Positions 1 through 9,719 are shown, numbered from the stretch's first letter. The stretch is DNA of 64,000 nucleotides from Mucilaginibacter ginsenosidivorans (GCF_007971025.1 NZ_CP042436.1:1984001-2048000), one strand, 5' to 3'. A program made the numbers and translations. The notes: generated by a model from the letters alone, not told the origin.

Positions 1-2
1 AT

Positions 3-80
3 CCGGTGTTTTGTATTACCCGCACGGGTAAGAAGGTGTATTTTGAAAAAACACCGCCGGGTAAATTCAGGGAGGATTAA
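3..80 (+). CDS. C-terminal end of an unidentified protein (partial)
   Basis: The window opens inside a reading frame that runs 25 codons from base 3 to a TAA at 78-80. It ends in a basic, natural-looking tail (FCITRTGKKVYFEKTPPG, then KFRED). The 5' part lies outside the window, so the family cannot be named. It converges on the Kdo transferase gene, with a 30-bp palindrome between the two stop codons. That the frame is coding is inferred from its composition and the position of the stop. Confidence 0.45.
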   Translation, partial: PVFCITRTGKKVYFEKTPPGKFRED

Positions 81-81
81 A

Positions 82-111
82 TGTAGAGACGCATAACTAT
101 GCATCTCTACA
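82..111. repeat. 30-bp palindrome, TGTAGAGACGCAT family, copy 1
   Basis: The arms TGTAGAGACGCAT and ATGCATCTCTACA are complementary apart from one mismatched position and enclose a short AACT-like centre. It lies between two convergent genes, 1 base after one stop and 3 bases from the other, where it could act as a bidirectional terminator. A second copy of the same 30-bp element lies at 61103-61132, inside a coding region. Confidence 0.8.
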
Positions 112-114
112 GGA

Positions 115-1332
115 TTAATAATTATCAAGATATTCCAAAATCATCCCCGTCGCCCCCGTATTCTCTTTCACATAATCCTTTATCTTTTGACTGATGCTTT
201 TGAGCCGATCATCGTTTGTTAAATAAGAGAAAGTGTTTTTCAATTCAGCAGCATTATTGATACTAACAGCTAATTCCAACGACACCAGGTCGCGTGCCTC
301 CTTAAACTTTTTATAATTTGGGCCAAAAATAGCCGGCAGCCCAAATGCGGCAGCCTCTAAAATGTTATGTATCCCTACCCCGAACCCACCGCCGATGTAG
401 GCAACCTGGCCGTATTGGTACAGGGAGGATAGCATGCCAATGTTGTCGATGACGATGATCTTGAGATCTGAGATCTGAGATTTGAGATTTGAGACATCTG
501 AATAGCGCATGGCTGAATTTGAAGGCAGTAAACTGATGAGTTTACTTATTTTATCTTCTTTGATCTCATGCGGGGCGATGACGAATTTCCAGTCGGGGTG
601 GGTTTTGATGAGTTGTACCAACAGTTCTTCATCTTCCGGCCAGGTGCTGCCGGCGATGAACACCTTGCTGCCTTTTGTAAATTCTTCGATCAGCGGGAAA
701 GGCTTCGGTGCCTGCGCGTTGGCCCATACCCTGTCGAAACGAGTATCGCCGCTTACGGATACATTGGTGATATGGATATTTTGAAGCAGGTTTTTCGAGT
801 TTTCATCCTGCACAAAAAAATGGGTCACAAAACCCAGCATTCGGCGGTACAGGTCGCCGTACCATTTAAAGAATACCTGGTTTGGCCTAAAAATGCCCGA
901 AATGACAAACAAAGGAACATTTTTTTGGTTTAACTCGTAAAAATAGTGGTACCAATACTCGTATTTGGTAAAAACGGCTATTGTGGGTTGAATGGCATCG
1001 ATAAAATGCCGTGCATTGGCAGCTGTATCCAGCGGAAGGTAATACACGGCATCAGCAAGTGGTGTATTTTTTCGGATCTCGTAACCCGATGGTGAAAAAA
1101 AGGTAATCACTATCGCGGTACCGGAGTGTGCCGACCGGAAGCCGGCCAGTACGGGAAGGCCCTGTTCAAACTCGCCAAGCGAGGCAAAATGGAACCAGGC
1201 GCTCTTGTCAAATTTTTGGTATTGAATATTGCTTCTGCCTTTTAGCCAGAGCTTTGCCTTATTGTTAAAAAACGAGGCAATGTATATTAAGAACACATAA
1301 ATTCTTAATCCTAAGTTATAAAGCAGCAGCAT
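115..1332 (-). CDS. waaA: 3-deoxy-D-manno-octulosonic acid (Kdo) transferase
   Basis: A protein of 405 aa that transfers Kdo from CMP-Kdo to lipid A precursor on the cytoplasmic face of the inner membrane (GT30). It starts with a hydrophobic anchor (residues about 3-22). The N-terminal half has the family pattern WFHFASLGEFEQG and the C-terminal half has the GT-B donor site region (IAGSTWPEDE, APHEI, then YIGGGFGVGIHNILEAAAFG). Length is normal for the family. Residues about 280-292 (SNLKSQISDLKI) are encoded by a 35-bp, five-unit heptamer array not expected in this family. The gene is monocistronic in the window and diverges from ugd 63 bp away. The family call is secure; whether it adds one or more Kdo residues cannot be told. 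Confidence 0.93.
   Translation of the reverse strand: MLLLYNLGLRIYVFLIYIASFFNNKAKLWLKGRSNIQYQKFDKSAWFHFASLGEFEQGLPVLAGFRSAHSGTAIVITFFSPSGYEIRKNTPLADAVYYLPLDTAANARHFIDAIQPTIAVFTKYEYWYHYFYELNQKNVPLFVISGIFRPNQVFFKWYGDLYRRMLGFVTHFFVQDENSKNLLQNIHITNVSVSGDTRFDRVWANAQAPKPFPLIEEFTKGSKVFIAGSTWPEDEELLVQLIKTHPDWKFVIAPHEIKEDKISKLISLLPSNSAMRYSDVSNLKSQISDLKIIVIDNIGMLSSLYQYGQVAYIGGGFGVGIHNILEAAAFGLPAIFGPNYKKFKEARDLVSLELAVSINNAAELKNTFSYLTNDDRLKSISQKIKDYVKENTGATGMILEYLDNY
462..496. repeat. Five-unit heptamer array inside waaA
   Basis: Exactly five 7-bp units read TGAGATC, TGAGATC, TGAGATT, TGAGATT, TGAGACA. The same unit vocabulary fills the rRNA operon spacers about 30 kb away (31324-31405, 34625-34769). 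Here it is translated on the minus strand in frame without a stop, giving a short polar stretch just before the conserved IIVIDNIGMLSS segment of WaaA. Confidence 0.85.
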
Positions 1333-1395
1333 TATATTTTATTAATTGTTACCTTAGACGCGCATAAAAGTAAGAACATAAAAACATAAATACAT

Positions 1396-2706
1396 ATGAA
1401 AATAGCTGTAGTAGGTACAGGGTACGTGGGTTTGGTAACCGGTACCTGTCTGGCCGAAACGGGCAACCAGGTAACCTGCGTTGATATCAATGAGAAAAAA
1501 GTAGAAATGATGAAAAACGGCAAGGTTCCGATCTACGAACCGGGCCTCGAATTACTCTTCAACCGTAATATAAACCAGGGCAGGCTTCATTTTACGTCGA
1601 ACCTGGCTGAAGCAATAGAAGAAGCAAAGATCATATTCATGGCACTGCCAACCCCTCCGGGCGGCGATGGCGCTGCCGACCTTAGCTATGTACTTGGTGC
1701 CGCAAAAGATATTGCAAAGCTGATGAAAGAATATAAGGTGATCGTAACCAAATCGACCGTGCCGGTGGGTACCGCCGATAAGGTGACCGCCATTATGAAG
1801 GAAAATACAAACCAGGAGTTCGCTGTGGTATCAAACCCCGAGTTCCTGCGCGAAGGCGTTGCAGTAGACGATTTTATGAAGCCCGACCGAGTGGTTATCG
1901 GTACTACCGACGAGCGCGCACGCAAATTGCTGGGCGAACTTTATGGGCCATACGTACGCCAGGGCAACCCCATTGTATTTATGGACGAGCGTTCATCCGA
2001 ATTGACTAAGTATGCAGCCAACTCTTTCCTGGCTACCAAAATATCCTTCATGAATGAAATTGCTAACCTGTGCGAACTGGTAGGCGCCGATGTGGATATG
2101 GTACGCCGCGGCATAGGGTCGGACGACCGTATTGGCAAGCGTTTCCTGTTCGCAGGTATCGGTTATGGCGGCAGCTGTTTTCCTAAGGATGTACAGGCCC
2201 TGGCCAAATCGTCCGAAGAGAACAAGTACGACTTTAAGATCCTGAACGCTGTGATGGACGTTAACGAGATACAGAAAAAAGTGCTGGTTGAAAAGGTAAA
2301 GAAATATTTCAAAGGCGACATCAAAGGCAAGAGATTTGCCATGTGGGGCCTGGCTTTTAAACCGGAGACCGATGACATCCGCGAAGCGCCTGCCTTATAT
2401 ATCATTGACGAATTACTGGCAGCCGGGGCACAGATAAGCGCCTTTGACCCCGAGGCAGCGAACAATGTAAAAGCGCTGGTTGGCGATAAGATCACTTATG
2501 CAAAAGATCAGTACGATGCTTTGAAGGATGCTGATGCGCTGCTGATAGTAACTGAATGGTCGCTGTTCCGCACACCGGACTTTACGCAGGTTGAAGAGTT
2601 GTTGAAAAACAAGGTTATTTTTGACGGCCGTAACCTGTACGATCTGCAAAAAATGATCGATTGTGGCTTCTATTATAATAGTATAGGCAGAAAAGTAATC
2701 GCATAA
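1396..2706 (+). CDS. ugd: UDP-glucose 6-dehydrogenase
   Basis: A protein of 436 aa that oxidises UDP-glucose to UDP-glucuronate with two NAD+. The Rossmann motif [14 protein letters not shown] begins at residue 7. The central helical domain follows, and the catalytic cysteine is C261 in GGSCFPKD. The C-terminal UDP-binding domain has the [17 protein letters not shown] signature. It is the first gene of a same-strand run in which the next gene starts one base after its stop. That gene is a UDP-glucuronate decarboxylase, which uses this enzyme's product, so the two likely make UDP-xylose for surface polysaccharide. Complete and ordinary. Confidence 0.96.
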   Translation: MKIAVVGTGYVGLVTGTCLAETGNQVTCVDINEKKVEMMKNGKVPIYEPGLELLFNRNINQGRLHFTSNLAEAIEEAKIIFMALPTPPGGDGAADLSYVLGAAKDIAKLMKEYKVIVTKSTVPVGTADKVTAIMKENTNQEFAVVSNPEFLREGVAVDDFMKPDRVVIGTTDERARKLLGELYGPYVRQGNPIVFMDERSSELTKYAANSFLATKISFMNEIANLCELVGADVDMVRRGIGSDDRIGKRFLFAGIGYGGSCFPKDVQALAKSSEENKYDFKILNAVMDVNEIQKKVLVEKVKKYFKGDIKGKRFAMWGLAFKPETDDIREAPALYIIDELLAAGAQISAFDPEAANNVKALVGDKITYAKDQYDALKDADALLIVTEWSLFRTPDFTQVEELLKNKVIFDGRNLYDLQKMIDCGFYYNSIGRKVIA

Positions 2707-2707
2707 C

Positions 2708-3691
2708 ATGGCAAACCGCAAACGCGTTTTAATAACCGGGGCAGCCGGTTTCCTGGGCTCACACCTGTGCGACAGGTTTATTAAAGAAGATTTTCATGTT
2801 ATCGGCATGGATAACCTGATCACCGGCGACCTGCGCAATATCGAGCACCTGTTCAAGCTGGAAAACTTTGAATTTTATAATCATGATGTTTCCAAATTTG
2901 TCCATGTACCGGGTGAATTGCATTATGTATTGCATTTTGCATCGCCCGCAAGCCCGATAGATTACCTGAAAATACCGATCCAGACCCTGAAAGTGGGTTC
3001 CTTAGGAACACATAACCTGTTGGGCTTATCCAAAGCCAAAGGCGCAAGAATGCTTATCGCTTCCACATCGGAAGTTTATGGCGACCCGAACGTGAACCCG
3101 CAGCCCGAAGAATATTGGGGCAATGTGAACCCAATCGGTCCACGAGGTGTTTACGATGAAGCCAAGCGTTTCCAGGAAGCCATTACCATGGCTTACCATA
3201 CTTTCCACAAATTAGAGACCCGTATTGTACGTATATTTAACACTTACGGTCCGCGCATGCGCCTGAACGACGGCCGTGTATTGCCGGCATTCATCGGCCA
3301 GGCCTTACGGGGCGAATCGCTTACCATGTTTGGCGATGGTTCACAAACCCGCTCATTCTGCTATGTGGATGATTTGGTGGAAGGCATCTATCGCCTCCTT
3401 TTCAGCGACTATGCTTTGCCTGTAAATATTGGCAACCCCGACGAGATCACTATCCGCGAGTTTGGCGAAGAGATCATCAAACTGACCGGCACCGATCAGA
3501 AGTTGATCAGCCTGCCGTTGCCGACAGACGACCCGAAACAGCGCCGGCCTGATATTACCAAGGCGAAAGCTTTATTAGGCTGGGAGCCGAAAGTTTCGCG
3601 TAGCGAAGGATTAAAGATCACTTACGAATATTTCAAATCGCTGCCTGAAAAAGAAATTCAGCATAAGGATTTCACTTACTACAACAAATAA
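2708..3691 (+). CDS. UDP-glucuronate decarboxylase (UDP-xylose synthase)
   Basis: A short-chain dehydrogenase/reductase of 327 aa. It has the NAD-binding GAAGFLGSH near the N-terminus and the catalytic Y-x3-K in YDEAKRFQE. The family-diagnostic STSEVYGDP and NPIGPRG segments separate it from galE and rmlB relatives. It decarboxylates UDP-glucuronate to UDP-xylose in the cytoplasm. It begins one base after the ugd stop and ends two bases before galE, so translation is probably coupled. The close relative UDP-glucuronate epimerase is less likely given the [11 protein letters not shown] context. No defects are visible. Confidence 0.9.
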   Translation: MANRKRVLITGAAGFLGSHLCDRFIKEDFHVIGMDNLITGDLRNIEHLFKLENFEFYNHDVSKFVHVPGELHYVLHFASPASPIDYLKIPIQTLKVGSLGTHNLLGLSKAKGARMLIASTSEVYGDPNVNPQPEEYWGNVNPIGPRGVYDEAKRFQEAITMAYHTFHKLETRIVRIFNTYGPRMRLNDGRVLPAFIGQALRGESLTMFGDGSQTRSFCYVDDLVEGIYRLLFSDYALPVNIGNPDEITIREFGEEIIKLTGTDQKLISLPLPTDDPKQRRPDITKAKALLGWEPKVSRSEGLKITYEYFKSLPEKEIQHKDFTYYNK

Positions 3692-3693
3692 TA

Positions 3694-4716
3694 ATGTCTA
3701 AAATATTAGTTACCGGCGGATTAGGATATATAGGTTCGCATACCGTTGTCGAACTGATCAACGCGGGCTATGAACCCGTCATCGTAGATGACTTGTCCAA
3801 TTCGCATCCAAAAATTTTGGAGCAGATAACAAAGATCACGGGCAAAAAACCGGTTTTTCACCAACTTGACCTTTGTGACGATGCATCGGTAAAGAACCTG
3901 GCAACCGCTGAACCCCGCATTTCAGGTATTATCCATTTCGCTGCTTCAAAAGCTGTCGGCGAATCGGTGCAACAGCCTCTGAAATACTATCGCAACAATA
4001 TATATTCCTTAGTAAACCTGTTGAATGTATATTATGGCAAGCCGTTGAATTTTGTGTTCTCGTCAAGCTGTACCGTTTACGGCCAGCCTGATGAACTGCC
4101 GGTAACCGAATCGGCGCCGGTTAAACCTGCCGAATCGCCTTATGGCAACACCAAGCAGATAGCCGAAGAGATATTAAAAGATACCATTGCTTCCGGCGCA
4201 AATTATAAAGTGATAGCATTAAGATACTTTAACCCGGTAGGCGCGCACGAGTCTGCACTGATAGGCGAACTGCCTATCGGTGTGCCACAAAACCTGGTGC
4301 CGTTCATTACACAAACTGCCATAGGCAAGCGCGAAAAGATTACCGTTTTCGGTGATGACTATAATACTCCCGATGGTAGTTGCGTTCGCGATTACATCCA
4401 CGTGGTAGACCTGGCGAAGGCACATGTAGCCGCGTTGAAGCTTATGGAGAAAGAAAGCTTTAAGGGTTATGATGTGTTTAATCTTGGTACCGGCGTTGGC
4501 AATTCAGTACTGGAGGTTATCGCAGCATTTGAGCGCAGCACGGGTGTTAAACTGAATTATACCATCGGGCCGCGCCGCAGCGGCGACGTGGAGCAGGTTT
4601 GGGGCGATGTTACTAAAGCCAAAGATCAGCTTCACTGGCAAACGATGCTTGACATCGACACCATGATGAAGTCGGCATGGGCGTGGGAAAAGTATTTATC
4701 CCAAAATCCTTTGTAA
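3694..4716 (+). CDS. galE: UDP-glucose 4-epimerase
   Basis: A protein of 340 aa that interconverts UDP-glucose and UDP-galactose. The SDR NAD-binding motif GGLGYIGSHT is at residues 7-16, the catalytic serine region FSSSCTVYG precedes YGNTKQIAEE with the Y-x3-K pair, and GDDYNTPDGSCVRDYIHV is the classic GalE segment. Third gene of the nucleotide-sugar operon, with 2 bp to the gene before and 9 bp to the gene after. The length matches bacterial GalE. Its place beside ugd, the xylose synthase and rfbB suggests precursor supply for exopolysaccharide or O-antigen rather than galactose catabolism. Confidence 0.94.
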   Translation: MSKILVTGGLGYIGSHTVVELINAGYEPVIVDDLSNSHPKILEQITKITGKKPVFHQLDLCDDASVKNLATAEPRISGIIHFAASKAVGESVQQPLKYYRNNIYSLVNLLNVYYGKPLNFVFSSSCTVYGQPDELPVTESAPVKPAESPYGNTKQIAEEILKDTIASGANYKVIALRYFNPVGAHESALIGELPIGVPQNLVPFITQTAIGKREKITVFGDDYNTPDGSCVRDYIHVVDLAKAHVAALKLMEKESFKGYDVFNLGTGVGNSVLEVIAAFERSTGVKLNYTIGPRRSGDVEQVWGDVTKAKDQLHWQTMLDIDTMMKSAWAWEKYLSQNPL

Positions 4717-4725
4717 CTTTGCATC

Positions 4726-5778
4726 ATGCAAAAGATCATCGTTACAGGCGGCGCCGGATTTATCGGTTCGCATGTAGTGCGCCGGTTCGTTAAAAATTAC
4801 CCTCAATATCAAATTATCAATCTTGATAAATTGACCTATGCCGGCAACCTGGCCAATCTGAAAGATATTGAACACGAACCTAATTACCGTTTTGTAAAAG
4901 GCGATATTGTCGACTCAGCTTTTATCATCGATCTTTTTGAGAAAGAAAACCCTGATGCGGTGATCCACCTGGCAGCCGAATCGCATGTCGACCGCTCTAT
5001 CACCAACCCGCTTGAATTTGTGATGACCAACGTGGTTGGTACTGTAACCCTGCTGAATGTTGCACGCAATCATTGGAAAGGTAAATACGATAAGACCCGT
5101 TTTTATCATGTATCGACGGACGAGGTTTATGGCAGCCTGGGAGAAGGCGGCATGTTTACCGAAACCACCAATTACGATCCTCATTCCCCTTATTCAGCAT
5201 CTAAAGCAAGTTCGGATCATTTTGTAAGGGCCTATCACGATACTTACGGACTGGATACGGTGATATCCAATTGTTCCAACAATTACGGTTCTTACCATTT
5301 CCCGGAAAAGCTGATACCGCTGGCTATTAATAATATCAAACAAAGCAAACCCGTACCTGTATATGGAAAGGGTGAAAATATACGCGACTGGTTGTGGGTG
5401 GAGGACCATGCCCGGGCCATCGACCTGATATTTCACCGGGCGAAGGCTGGGTCGACCTATAATATAGGCGGGCATAATGAATGGAAGAATATTGACCTTA
5501 TCCGCTTGCTTTGCAGTATATTGGACCGTAAACTGGGCAGGGCAGAAGGCGAGTCGGCAAAGCTTATTACTTTTGTAACAGACCGTGCCGGGCACGATCT
5601 AAGGTATGCAATAGACGCAACTAAATTAAAAAATGAACTGGGCTGGATGCCGTCGATCACCTTTGAAGAGGGGCTTGAAAAAACAGTGGATTGGTACCTG
5701 GCCAACGAGGATTGGCTAAACGACGTGACGTCGGGGCACTACCAGCAATATTATAACGAACAATACGCTAACAGATAA
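4726..5778 (+). CDS. rfbB: dTDP-glucose 4,6-dehydratase
   Basis: A protein of 350 aa that converts dTDP-glucose to dTDP-4-keto-6-deoxyglucose, the branch point to dTDP-rhamnose and other deoxysugars. It has GGAGFIGSHV at the N-terminus, AAESHVDRSI, the catalytic STDEVYG with Asp-Glu, and YSASKASSDH with Y-x3-K. The 4714-4721 sequence TAACTTTG fits a Bacteroidota -7 box only 4 bp before the start codon, but no convincing -33 box is seen, so this gene is best taken as part of the upstream operon. The rmlA, rmlC and rmlD partners are not in the window. Confidence 0.95.
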   Translation: MQKIIVTGGAGFIGSHVVRRFVKNYPQYQIINLDKLTYAGNLANLKDIEHEPNYRFVKGDIVDSAFIIDLFEKENPDAVIHLAAESHVDRSITNPLEFVMTNVVGTVTLLNVARNHWKGKYDKTRFYHVSTDEVYGSLGEGGMFTETTNYDPHSPYSASKASSDHFVRAYHDTYGLDTVISNCSNNYGSYHFPEKLIPLAINNIKQSKPVPVYGKGENIRDWLWVEDHARAIDLIFHRAKAGSTYNIGGHNEWKNIDLIRLLCSILDRKLGRAEGESAKLITFVTDRAGHDLRYAIDATKLKNELGWMPSITFEEGLEKTVDWYLANEDWLNDVTSGHYQQYYNEQYANR

Positions 5779-5780
5779 CG

Positions 5781-6521
5781 ATGTTTAATTTCTTCCGTAA
5801 GAAGGAAAGTCCGATAAATACCCCTGACTATAGTACTATTGCCGTGGATATGCATTCGCATGTATTGCCCGGTATTGATGATGGCGCTCAAAATCCGCAG
5901 GAGTCGGTGTTCCTTATCCGCCGGATGATGGATCTTGGGATCAAAAAAATAATTGCGACGCCCCATATCATGGCCGATTATTATCGCAATACGGCCGAAA
6001 GCATTAATGGCGCCCTTGAACTATTGAAGGCCGAATTGGTAAAGGAAAAGATCGACATAACAGTAGAAGCAGCCGCCGAGCACTATTTTGATGAGACGTT
6101 CGAAAAAAGGATCGATGATGGTAAGCTTATGATAATGGGTGGTAAGTATGTGCTGTTTGAATTATCGTTTGTTGCGCAGGCGCCAAACCTGTTGCAGGCA
6201 ATTCAAAAAATGACCAACCTTGGTTTACAACCGATACTCGCTCACCCCGAGCGTTACCTGTATATGGATATTGACCAGCTTAAGGGCCTGCGCGACTGGG
6301 GTTGTTATCTTCAGTTAAACACCATATCGCTGACCGGGTACTATGGCAGGGAATCCAAAAGAATGGCCGAGGACCTGGTGGACGAGCAACTGGTAGATTT
6401 TATATCAAGCGATATGCATCATCCCAAACATGCCGAAGCATTAAAAAATGCTTTAAAAACAGCCCACCTTCAGAAACTGCTTTCAGAAGAATACCCGCTA
6501 AAAAATATTATGCTTTTATAA
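5781..6521 (+). CDS. CpsB/YwqE-type tyrosine-protein phosphatase (PHP family)
   Basis: A protein of 246 aa with the PHP metal-binding layout: DMHSHVLPGIDDGA near residue 25, ATPH near 55, AEHYFD mid-protein, LAHPERY near 155 and SDMHH near 210. In other bacteria such proteins dephosphorylate the tyrosine kinase of capsule or exopolysaccharide export (CpsB, YwqE, Wzb-like role). It starts two bases after rfbB and closes the sugar operon, which supports that role. No Wzc-type kinase or polymerase gene is present in the window, so its substrate lies elsewhere. Metal ligands look intact. Confidence 0.85.
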   Translation: MFNFFRKKESPINTPDYSTIAVDMHSHVLPGIDDGAQNPQESVFLIRRMMDLGIKKIIATPHIMADYYRNTAESINGALELLKAELVKEKIDITVEAAAEHYFDETFEKRIDDGKLMIMGGKYVLFELSFVAQAPNLLQAIQKMTNLGLQPILAHPERYLYMDIDQLKGLRDWGCYLQLNTISLTGYYGRESKRMAEDLVDEQLVDFISSDMHHPKHAEALKNALKTAHLQKLLSEEYPLKNIMLL

Positions 6522-6559
6522 GTTGGATCGAGAACAAGGATTAAATTTAAGACCCTTAT

Positions 6560-6601
6560 CTTGATTCCTGGCTCTTATTTCTTATTTCCTGGCTCCAGCA
6601 A
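6560..6601. repeat. Heptamer array between the CpsB-like and permease genes
   Basis: Six 7-bp units read CTTGATT, CCTGGCT, CTTATTT, CTTATTT, CCTGGCT, CCAGCAA. The array fills the gap between two convergent genes and stops 2 bases before the permease stop codon. The word set CCTGGCT/CTTGATT also occurs downstream of 23S at 34482-34555. Confidence 0.75.
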
Positions 6602-6603
6602 AA

Positions 6604-7845
6604 CTATTCGTACCTCAACGCTTCGACCGGATCCAGACGTGAAGCTTTCTGAGCGGGGTAGAACCCGGAAAGAAGGCCGATAAGTGTACAAACAATTATC
6701 GCGATAAGCAACCAAAGCCACGGTATGGTAAACGCTCCGCTGATACTGACCGCGATAAGGTTCCCAATGGCTATGCCAAGTATAATGCCGAGTATACCCC
6801 CGATGAGGCAGATCACGATGGCTTCTATCAAAAATTGTTTTCGTATGATGGACGGTGTTGCGCCAATGGCTTTACGCAAGCCTATCTCGCGGGTGCGTTC
6901 GGTTACCGATACCATCATGATATTCATCAGGCCTATGGATGCACCCAGCAGCGTGATGATACTGATGGTAATGCCCCCTATGGTCATGCCGGCCAAGTTT
7001 TGCGTGGCTTCGGCCTGGATCGATTCACTGCTTGATATTTCGAAATTATCCGGATTAACAACAGCTAAACCGCGCACATTGCGAAAGGTTGAAATGGCCT
7101 CGCCTTTGGTAGCATCAAAGCTGGCGGATGCAAGTGCGTCTACAGTTATCGACAACGAAGGATTGGAAACCGTATCTACCTGTTTGGCCTTTAAAACGGG
7201 TATAACGCAAAATTTATCACCCGGGCCAAAGCCGGAACTGCCCTTCGATGCTACTATACCCACAATGCGAAACCTGTTCTTGCCAACAAAAATATACTTG
7301 TTTATAGGATCCTCGTTTTTAAACAGGCGCTTTTTGATCTCATTACCGATGATGACAACCCCCTCTCCGTGTTCGAGCTCTGCCGCTGAGAAATTTCGCC
7401 CGAAGGCCAATTTTTTACCCGATGTAACCAGGTAGTTCTCGTCCGACCCGGTAAAATAGATATTGGGGTTGGATTTTTGGTTGCCATATTTAACAACAGC
7501 GGTACCCGATAAAAACAGATTTACCGAGGTTACCGCAGGAGCGTTGAACGCTTTTTTAAAGCGGTCGGCCTGCGCGTATGTAATTGGCGGATAAACTTTA
7601 CGATGCCCGGCATTGCCGAAATTAAGCCCGCTATTGGTGTTTTGTATGGTAAACGAATTGGCACCCAATTCGCCGAAAACATTGTTGGTATAATCCTTTA
7701 TGCCCTGTATGGCTGTCAAAATGCCCACCAGCGCCATAATGCCAATAGCAATAATGAGCGATGTGAGCGATGCCCGAAGCCGGTTGCCTGAAATGGATTG
7801 CAGGGCAATAGAAATATTTTCTTTAAGCGTAGTTTTTACCGCCAT
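6604..7845 (-). CDS. MacB/FtsX-type ABC transporter permease
   Basis: A protein of 413 aa with an N-terminal membrane segment (residues about 22-45), a large extracytoplasmic MacB_PCD-like domain (about 50-280) and three C-terminal membrane helices of the FtsX type (about 290-400). The conserved [15 protein letters not shown] motif lies between TM2 and TM3. Such subunits act in mechanotransmission or export of peptides, lipoproteins or drugs with a separate ATPase and a periplasmic adaptor. Neither partner gene is adjacent here, so it is an orphan permease and its cargo cannot be stated. It is convergent with the sugar operon. Confidence 0.88.
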   Translation of the reverse strand: MAVKTTLKENISIALQSISGNRLRASLTSLIIAIGIMALVGILTAIQGIKDYTNNVFGELGANSFTIQNTNSGLNFGNAGHRKVYPPITYAQADRFKKAFNAPAVTSVNLFLSGTAVVKYGNQKSNPNIYFTGSDENYLVTSGKKLAFGRNFSAAELEHGEGVVIIGNEIKKRLFKNEDPINKYIFVGKNRFRIVGIVASKGSSGFGPGDKFCVIPVLKAKQVDTVSNPSLSITVDALASASFDATKGEAISTFRNVRGLAVVNPDNFEISSSESIQAEATQNLAGMTIGGITISIITLLGASIGLMNIMMVSVTERTREIGLRKAIGATPSIIRKQFLIEAIVICLIGGILGIILGIAIGNLIAVSISGAFTIPWLWLLIAIIVCTLIGLLSGFYPAQKASRLDPVEALRYE

Positions 7846-7933
7846 ACGGTATTGTCAGATTCGGTAGTATGACTATAGGGTAGGGTGGTTTGTTACAGGA
7901 CTGGTTTAAAATATGGGAAAAGTTGCGAATAGG

Positions 7934-8647
7934 CTACTTTATATCATATTCCTTTTTTAAAAGTTCTATCAGTTTGGCGTTGTACGGAACACGCTCCTGT
8001 AAGTTTTGGATATAATTATTGCTCCATCCTCTTTCCAGTTGAATTTTATTGAAGAATTCCTGCAATTTGCTCTTGTCATTGGTTACCAGCGGATAGCCGC
8101 GGTTTTCATCACCTTTTTTTAAAGTGAAGATCAGCATTTCCGTCATAAAGTCAGTAGCATCACCTGTGAATTTATTGTAAGGCCCTTCAGCTGCGTATAG
8201 TCCCCGCATTTCCTGGTCATATTTGGCAATACTGTCAGCAATATGATGGCGCTTAATAAATTGCAGCCCTCCGGAATTTTTAAGCTGCGACATTGTAGCG
8301 TCGTTACTGATAAAAGCGGAATACCAACTGACGTGTGATGAATACCGGTACAGCAGCTTCCTGTTTTTGACGATCGTCATGTCGCTGTCGGCTAATGAAA
8401 GCAAACTGTCCAATCCTTTTACCTTCTTGCGGTTATCATCTATTGTGATAGCCAAATTGATCTTATCTTTTTCCAGGTCCCTTGCCAGGCTGGCGATGTA
8501 CTCAGTTTCCTTTTCCTTTTTTGTGATGTTTTCGCGCAGGCTTTCAGCAAAAAAGCCCATCAGTACCGCCAAAAAGATCATTAAACCTTCCAGCAGGTAT
8601 TCCATAAAATTTTTCTTTTCTACTTTGGGGTGGTGGTGTACTTCCAT
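7934..8647 (-). CDS. Membrane-anchored protein, DUF6090-like, unknown function
   Basis: A protein of 237 aa with a histidine-rich start (MEVHHHPKVEKK), one membrane helix at residues about 15-34 (LLEGLMIFLAVLMGFFAES) and a long, highly charged, probably helical extracytoplasmic part. The layout matches a family widespread in Bacteroidota that I recall as DUF6090; no biochemical role is known to me. It lies 88 bp upstream of the permease gene on the same strand, without obvious coupling. Confidence 0.6.
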   Translation of the reverse strand: MEVHHHPKVEKKNFMEYLLEGLMIFLAVLMGFFAESLRENITKKEKETEYIASLARDLEKDKINLAITIDDNRKKVKGLDSLLSLADSDMTIVKNRKLLYRYSSHVSWYSAFISNDATMSQLKNSGGLQFIKRHHIADSIAKYDQEMRGLYAAEGPYNKFTGDATDFMTEMLIFTLKKGDENRGYPLVTNDKSKLQEFFNKIQLERGWSNNYIQNLQERVPYNAKLIELLKKEYDIK

Positions 8648-8698
8648 GATCGACAGGGGAGTTTAGCTGACACAATAAAACTAACCAAATTCCTGAAA

Positions 8699-8725
8699 AC
8701 AAAAAAGCATCCGTCACCGGATGCC
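8699..8725 (-). terminator. Rho-independent terminator of the IscA-type gene
   Basis: Read on the minus strand, GCATCCGGTGACGGATGC forms a 7-bp stem with a 4-base loop and is followed by TTTTTT. It lies 25 bp beyond the stop codon of the iron-sulfur gene. Confidence 0.85.
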
Positions 8726-8749
8726 CTTTCGATTATATGGAAAAGTATT

Positions 8750-9097
8750 TTATACGGAGAATGATGAACCGCAGCCGCAGGTGCTGGAGGCGTTAGGATT
8801 GTTAAAAGTGAACCCGCGGGCGTTCAGGCCATCCTGGAAATCGATCTGCATGCCTACCAAATATAAACCATGCGCCTTGTGCATAAATACCCGGATGCCT
8901 TCTATCTCGTATTCCTGGTCGCCGTCTTTCTTCTGGTCGAAACCGAGCACATAGCTCATGCCCGAGCAGCCACCGCCTTCAACACCAACGCGCAGGCCGA
9001 ATTCGTCATTCAGCTCCTGCTGGTCTTTTAGTTTTTTTAGTTCCTTTACAGCGCCTTCGGTAAAGCTTACCGGAGCGGCTTCAACAGCTATACTCAT
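8750..9097 (-). CDS. HesB/IscA family iron-sulfur cluster assembly protein
   Basis: A protein of 115 aa of the A-type carrier family that holds and delivers Fe-S clusters in the cytoplasm. The three invariant cysteines are visible: one in GGCSGMSY and two in the C-terminal CGCGSSF. Length is typical. The gene is monocistronic, with its own terminator and a likely promoter at 9119-9157. Whether it is closer to ErpA, IscA or SufA cannot be settled from the sequence alone, so no symbol is given. Confidence 0.92.
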   Translation of the reverse strand: MSIAVEAAPVSFTEGAVKELKKLKDQQELNDEFGLRVGVEGGGCSGMSYVLGFDQKKDGDQEYEIEGIRVFMHKAHGLYLVGMQIDFQDGLNARGFTFNNPNASSTCGCGSSFSV

Positions 9098-9118
9098 CTT
9101 ATTTCAAAATTAACTATA

Positions 9119-9157
9119 CAAATATAAGGTAAATTGCAGATTTTTGTTCCCTGTCAA
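9119..9157 (-). promoter_or_regulatory. Probable Bacteroidota-type promoter of the IscA-like gene
   Basis: On the minus strand TATATTTG (9119-9126) matches the TAnnTTTG -7 box and TTGACA (9152-9157) a -33 box. The 25-bp spacing is a little longer than the usual 17-23. The start codon is 22 bp downstream of the -7 box. Confidence 0.45.
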
Positions 9158-9188
9158 TTATTTATGACCCTCGCCTAACACTAAAAAT

Positions 9189-9719
9189 ATGCAGATCAAT
9201 ACTTTCTTGCTTGATATTGTAAAATTCACCTTAGCCGGTATCGGTACGGTTTATGTCGCCTTTTACCTGCTAAAACCCTACCTCGACCGTTCGGAAAAGC
9301 TGCAATTGATGGAACTGAAAAAGTCCACCACTGCACTTACTTTGCCGCTCCGCTTCCAGGCTTACGAACGCCTGATATTGTTTGTGGAGCGGGTAAACCC
9401 TGCTAATATGCTGATAAGGCTGCATGGTACACAATATTCTGCCCACGAGCTGCATAGCCTGGTGGTAAGCGAGATACGCGAGGAGTTTCAGCATAATGTT
9501 ACCCAGCAAATATATGTGAGCGAGCGTTCGTGGAACGTGATCAAGCGTGTAAAGGACGACACCATGAGCGTGGTGACCAATGCTATCAAGGCCCTGCCCG
9601 AAAATGCTACCGGGCTCGACTTAAGTAAAACTGTACTCGCCCACATGGCGTCGCTCCAGGATAACCCTTATGATATTGCCACCGCTATGATCCGTACGGA
9701 TATGGAAGAGCTGATGTAA
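9189..9719 (+). CDS. Membrane-anchored Bacteroidota protein, DUF7935-like
   Basis: A protein of 176 aa with one N-terminal membrane helix (residues about 7-27) and a soluble helical domain. I do not recognise a catalytic motif. The pattern LTLPLRFQAYERLILFVER is shared with a small uncharacterised family I remember from Sphingobacteriia and Flavobacteriia. It lies 29 bp upstream of the mutase large subunit on the same strand and may be co-transcribed, but no functional link is evident. Confidence 0.6.
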   Translation: MQINTFLLDIVKFTLAGIGTVYVAFYLLKPYLDRSEKLQLMELKKSTTALTLPLRFQAYERLILFVERVNPANMLIRLHGTQYSAHELHSLVVSEIREEFQHNVTQQIYVSERSWNVIKRVKDDTMSVVTNAIKALPENATGLDLSKTVLAHMASLQDNPYDIATAMIRTDMEELM

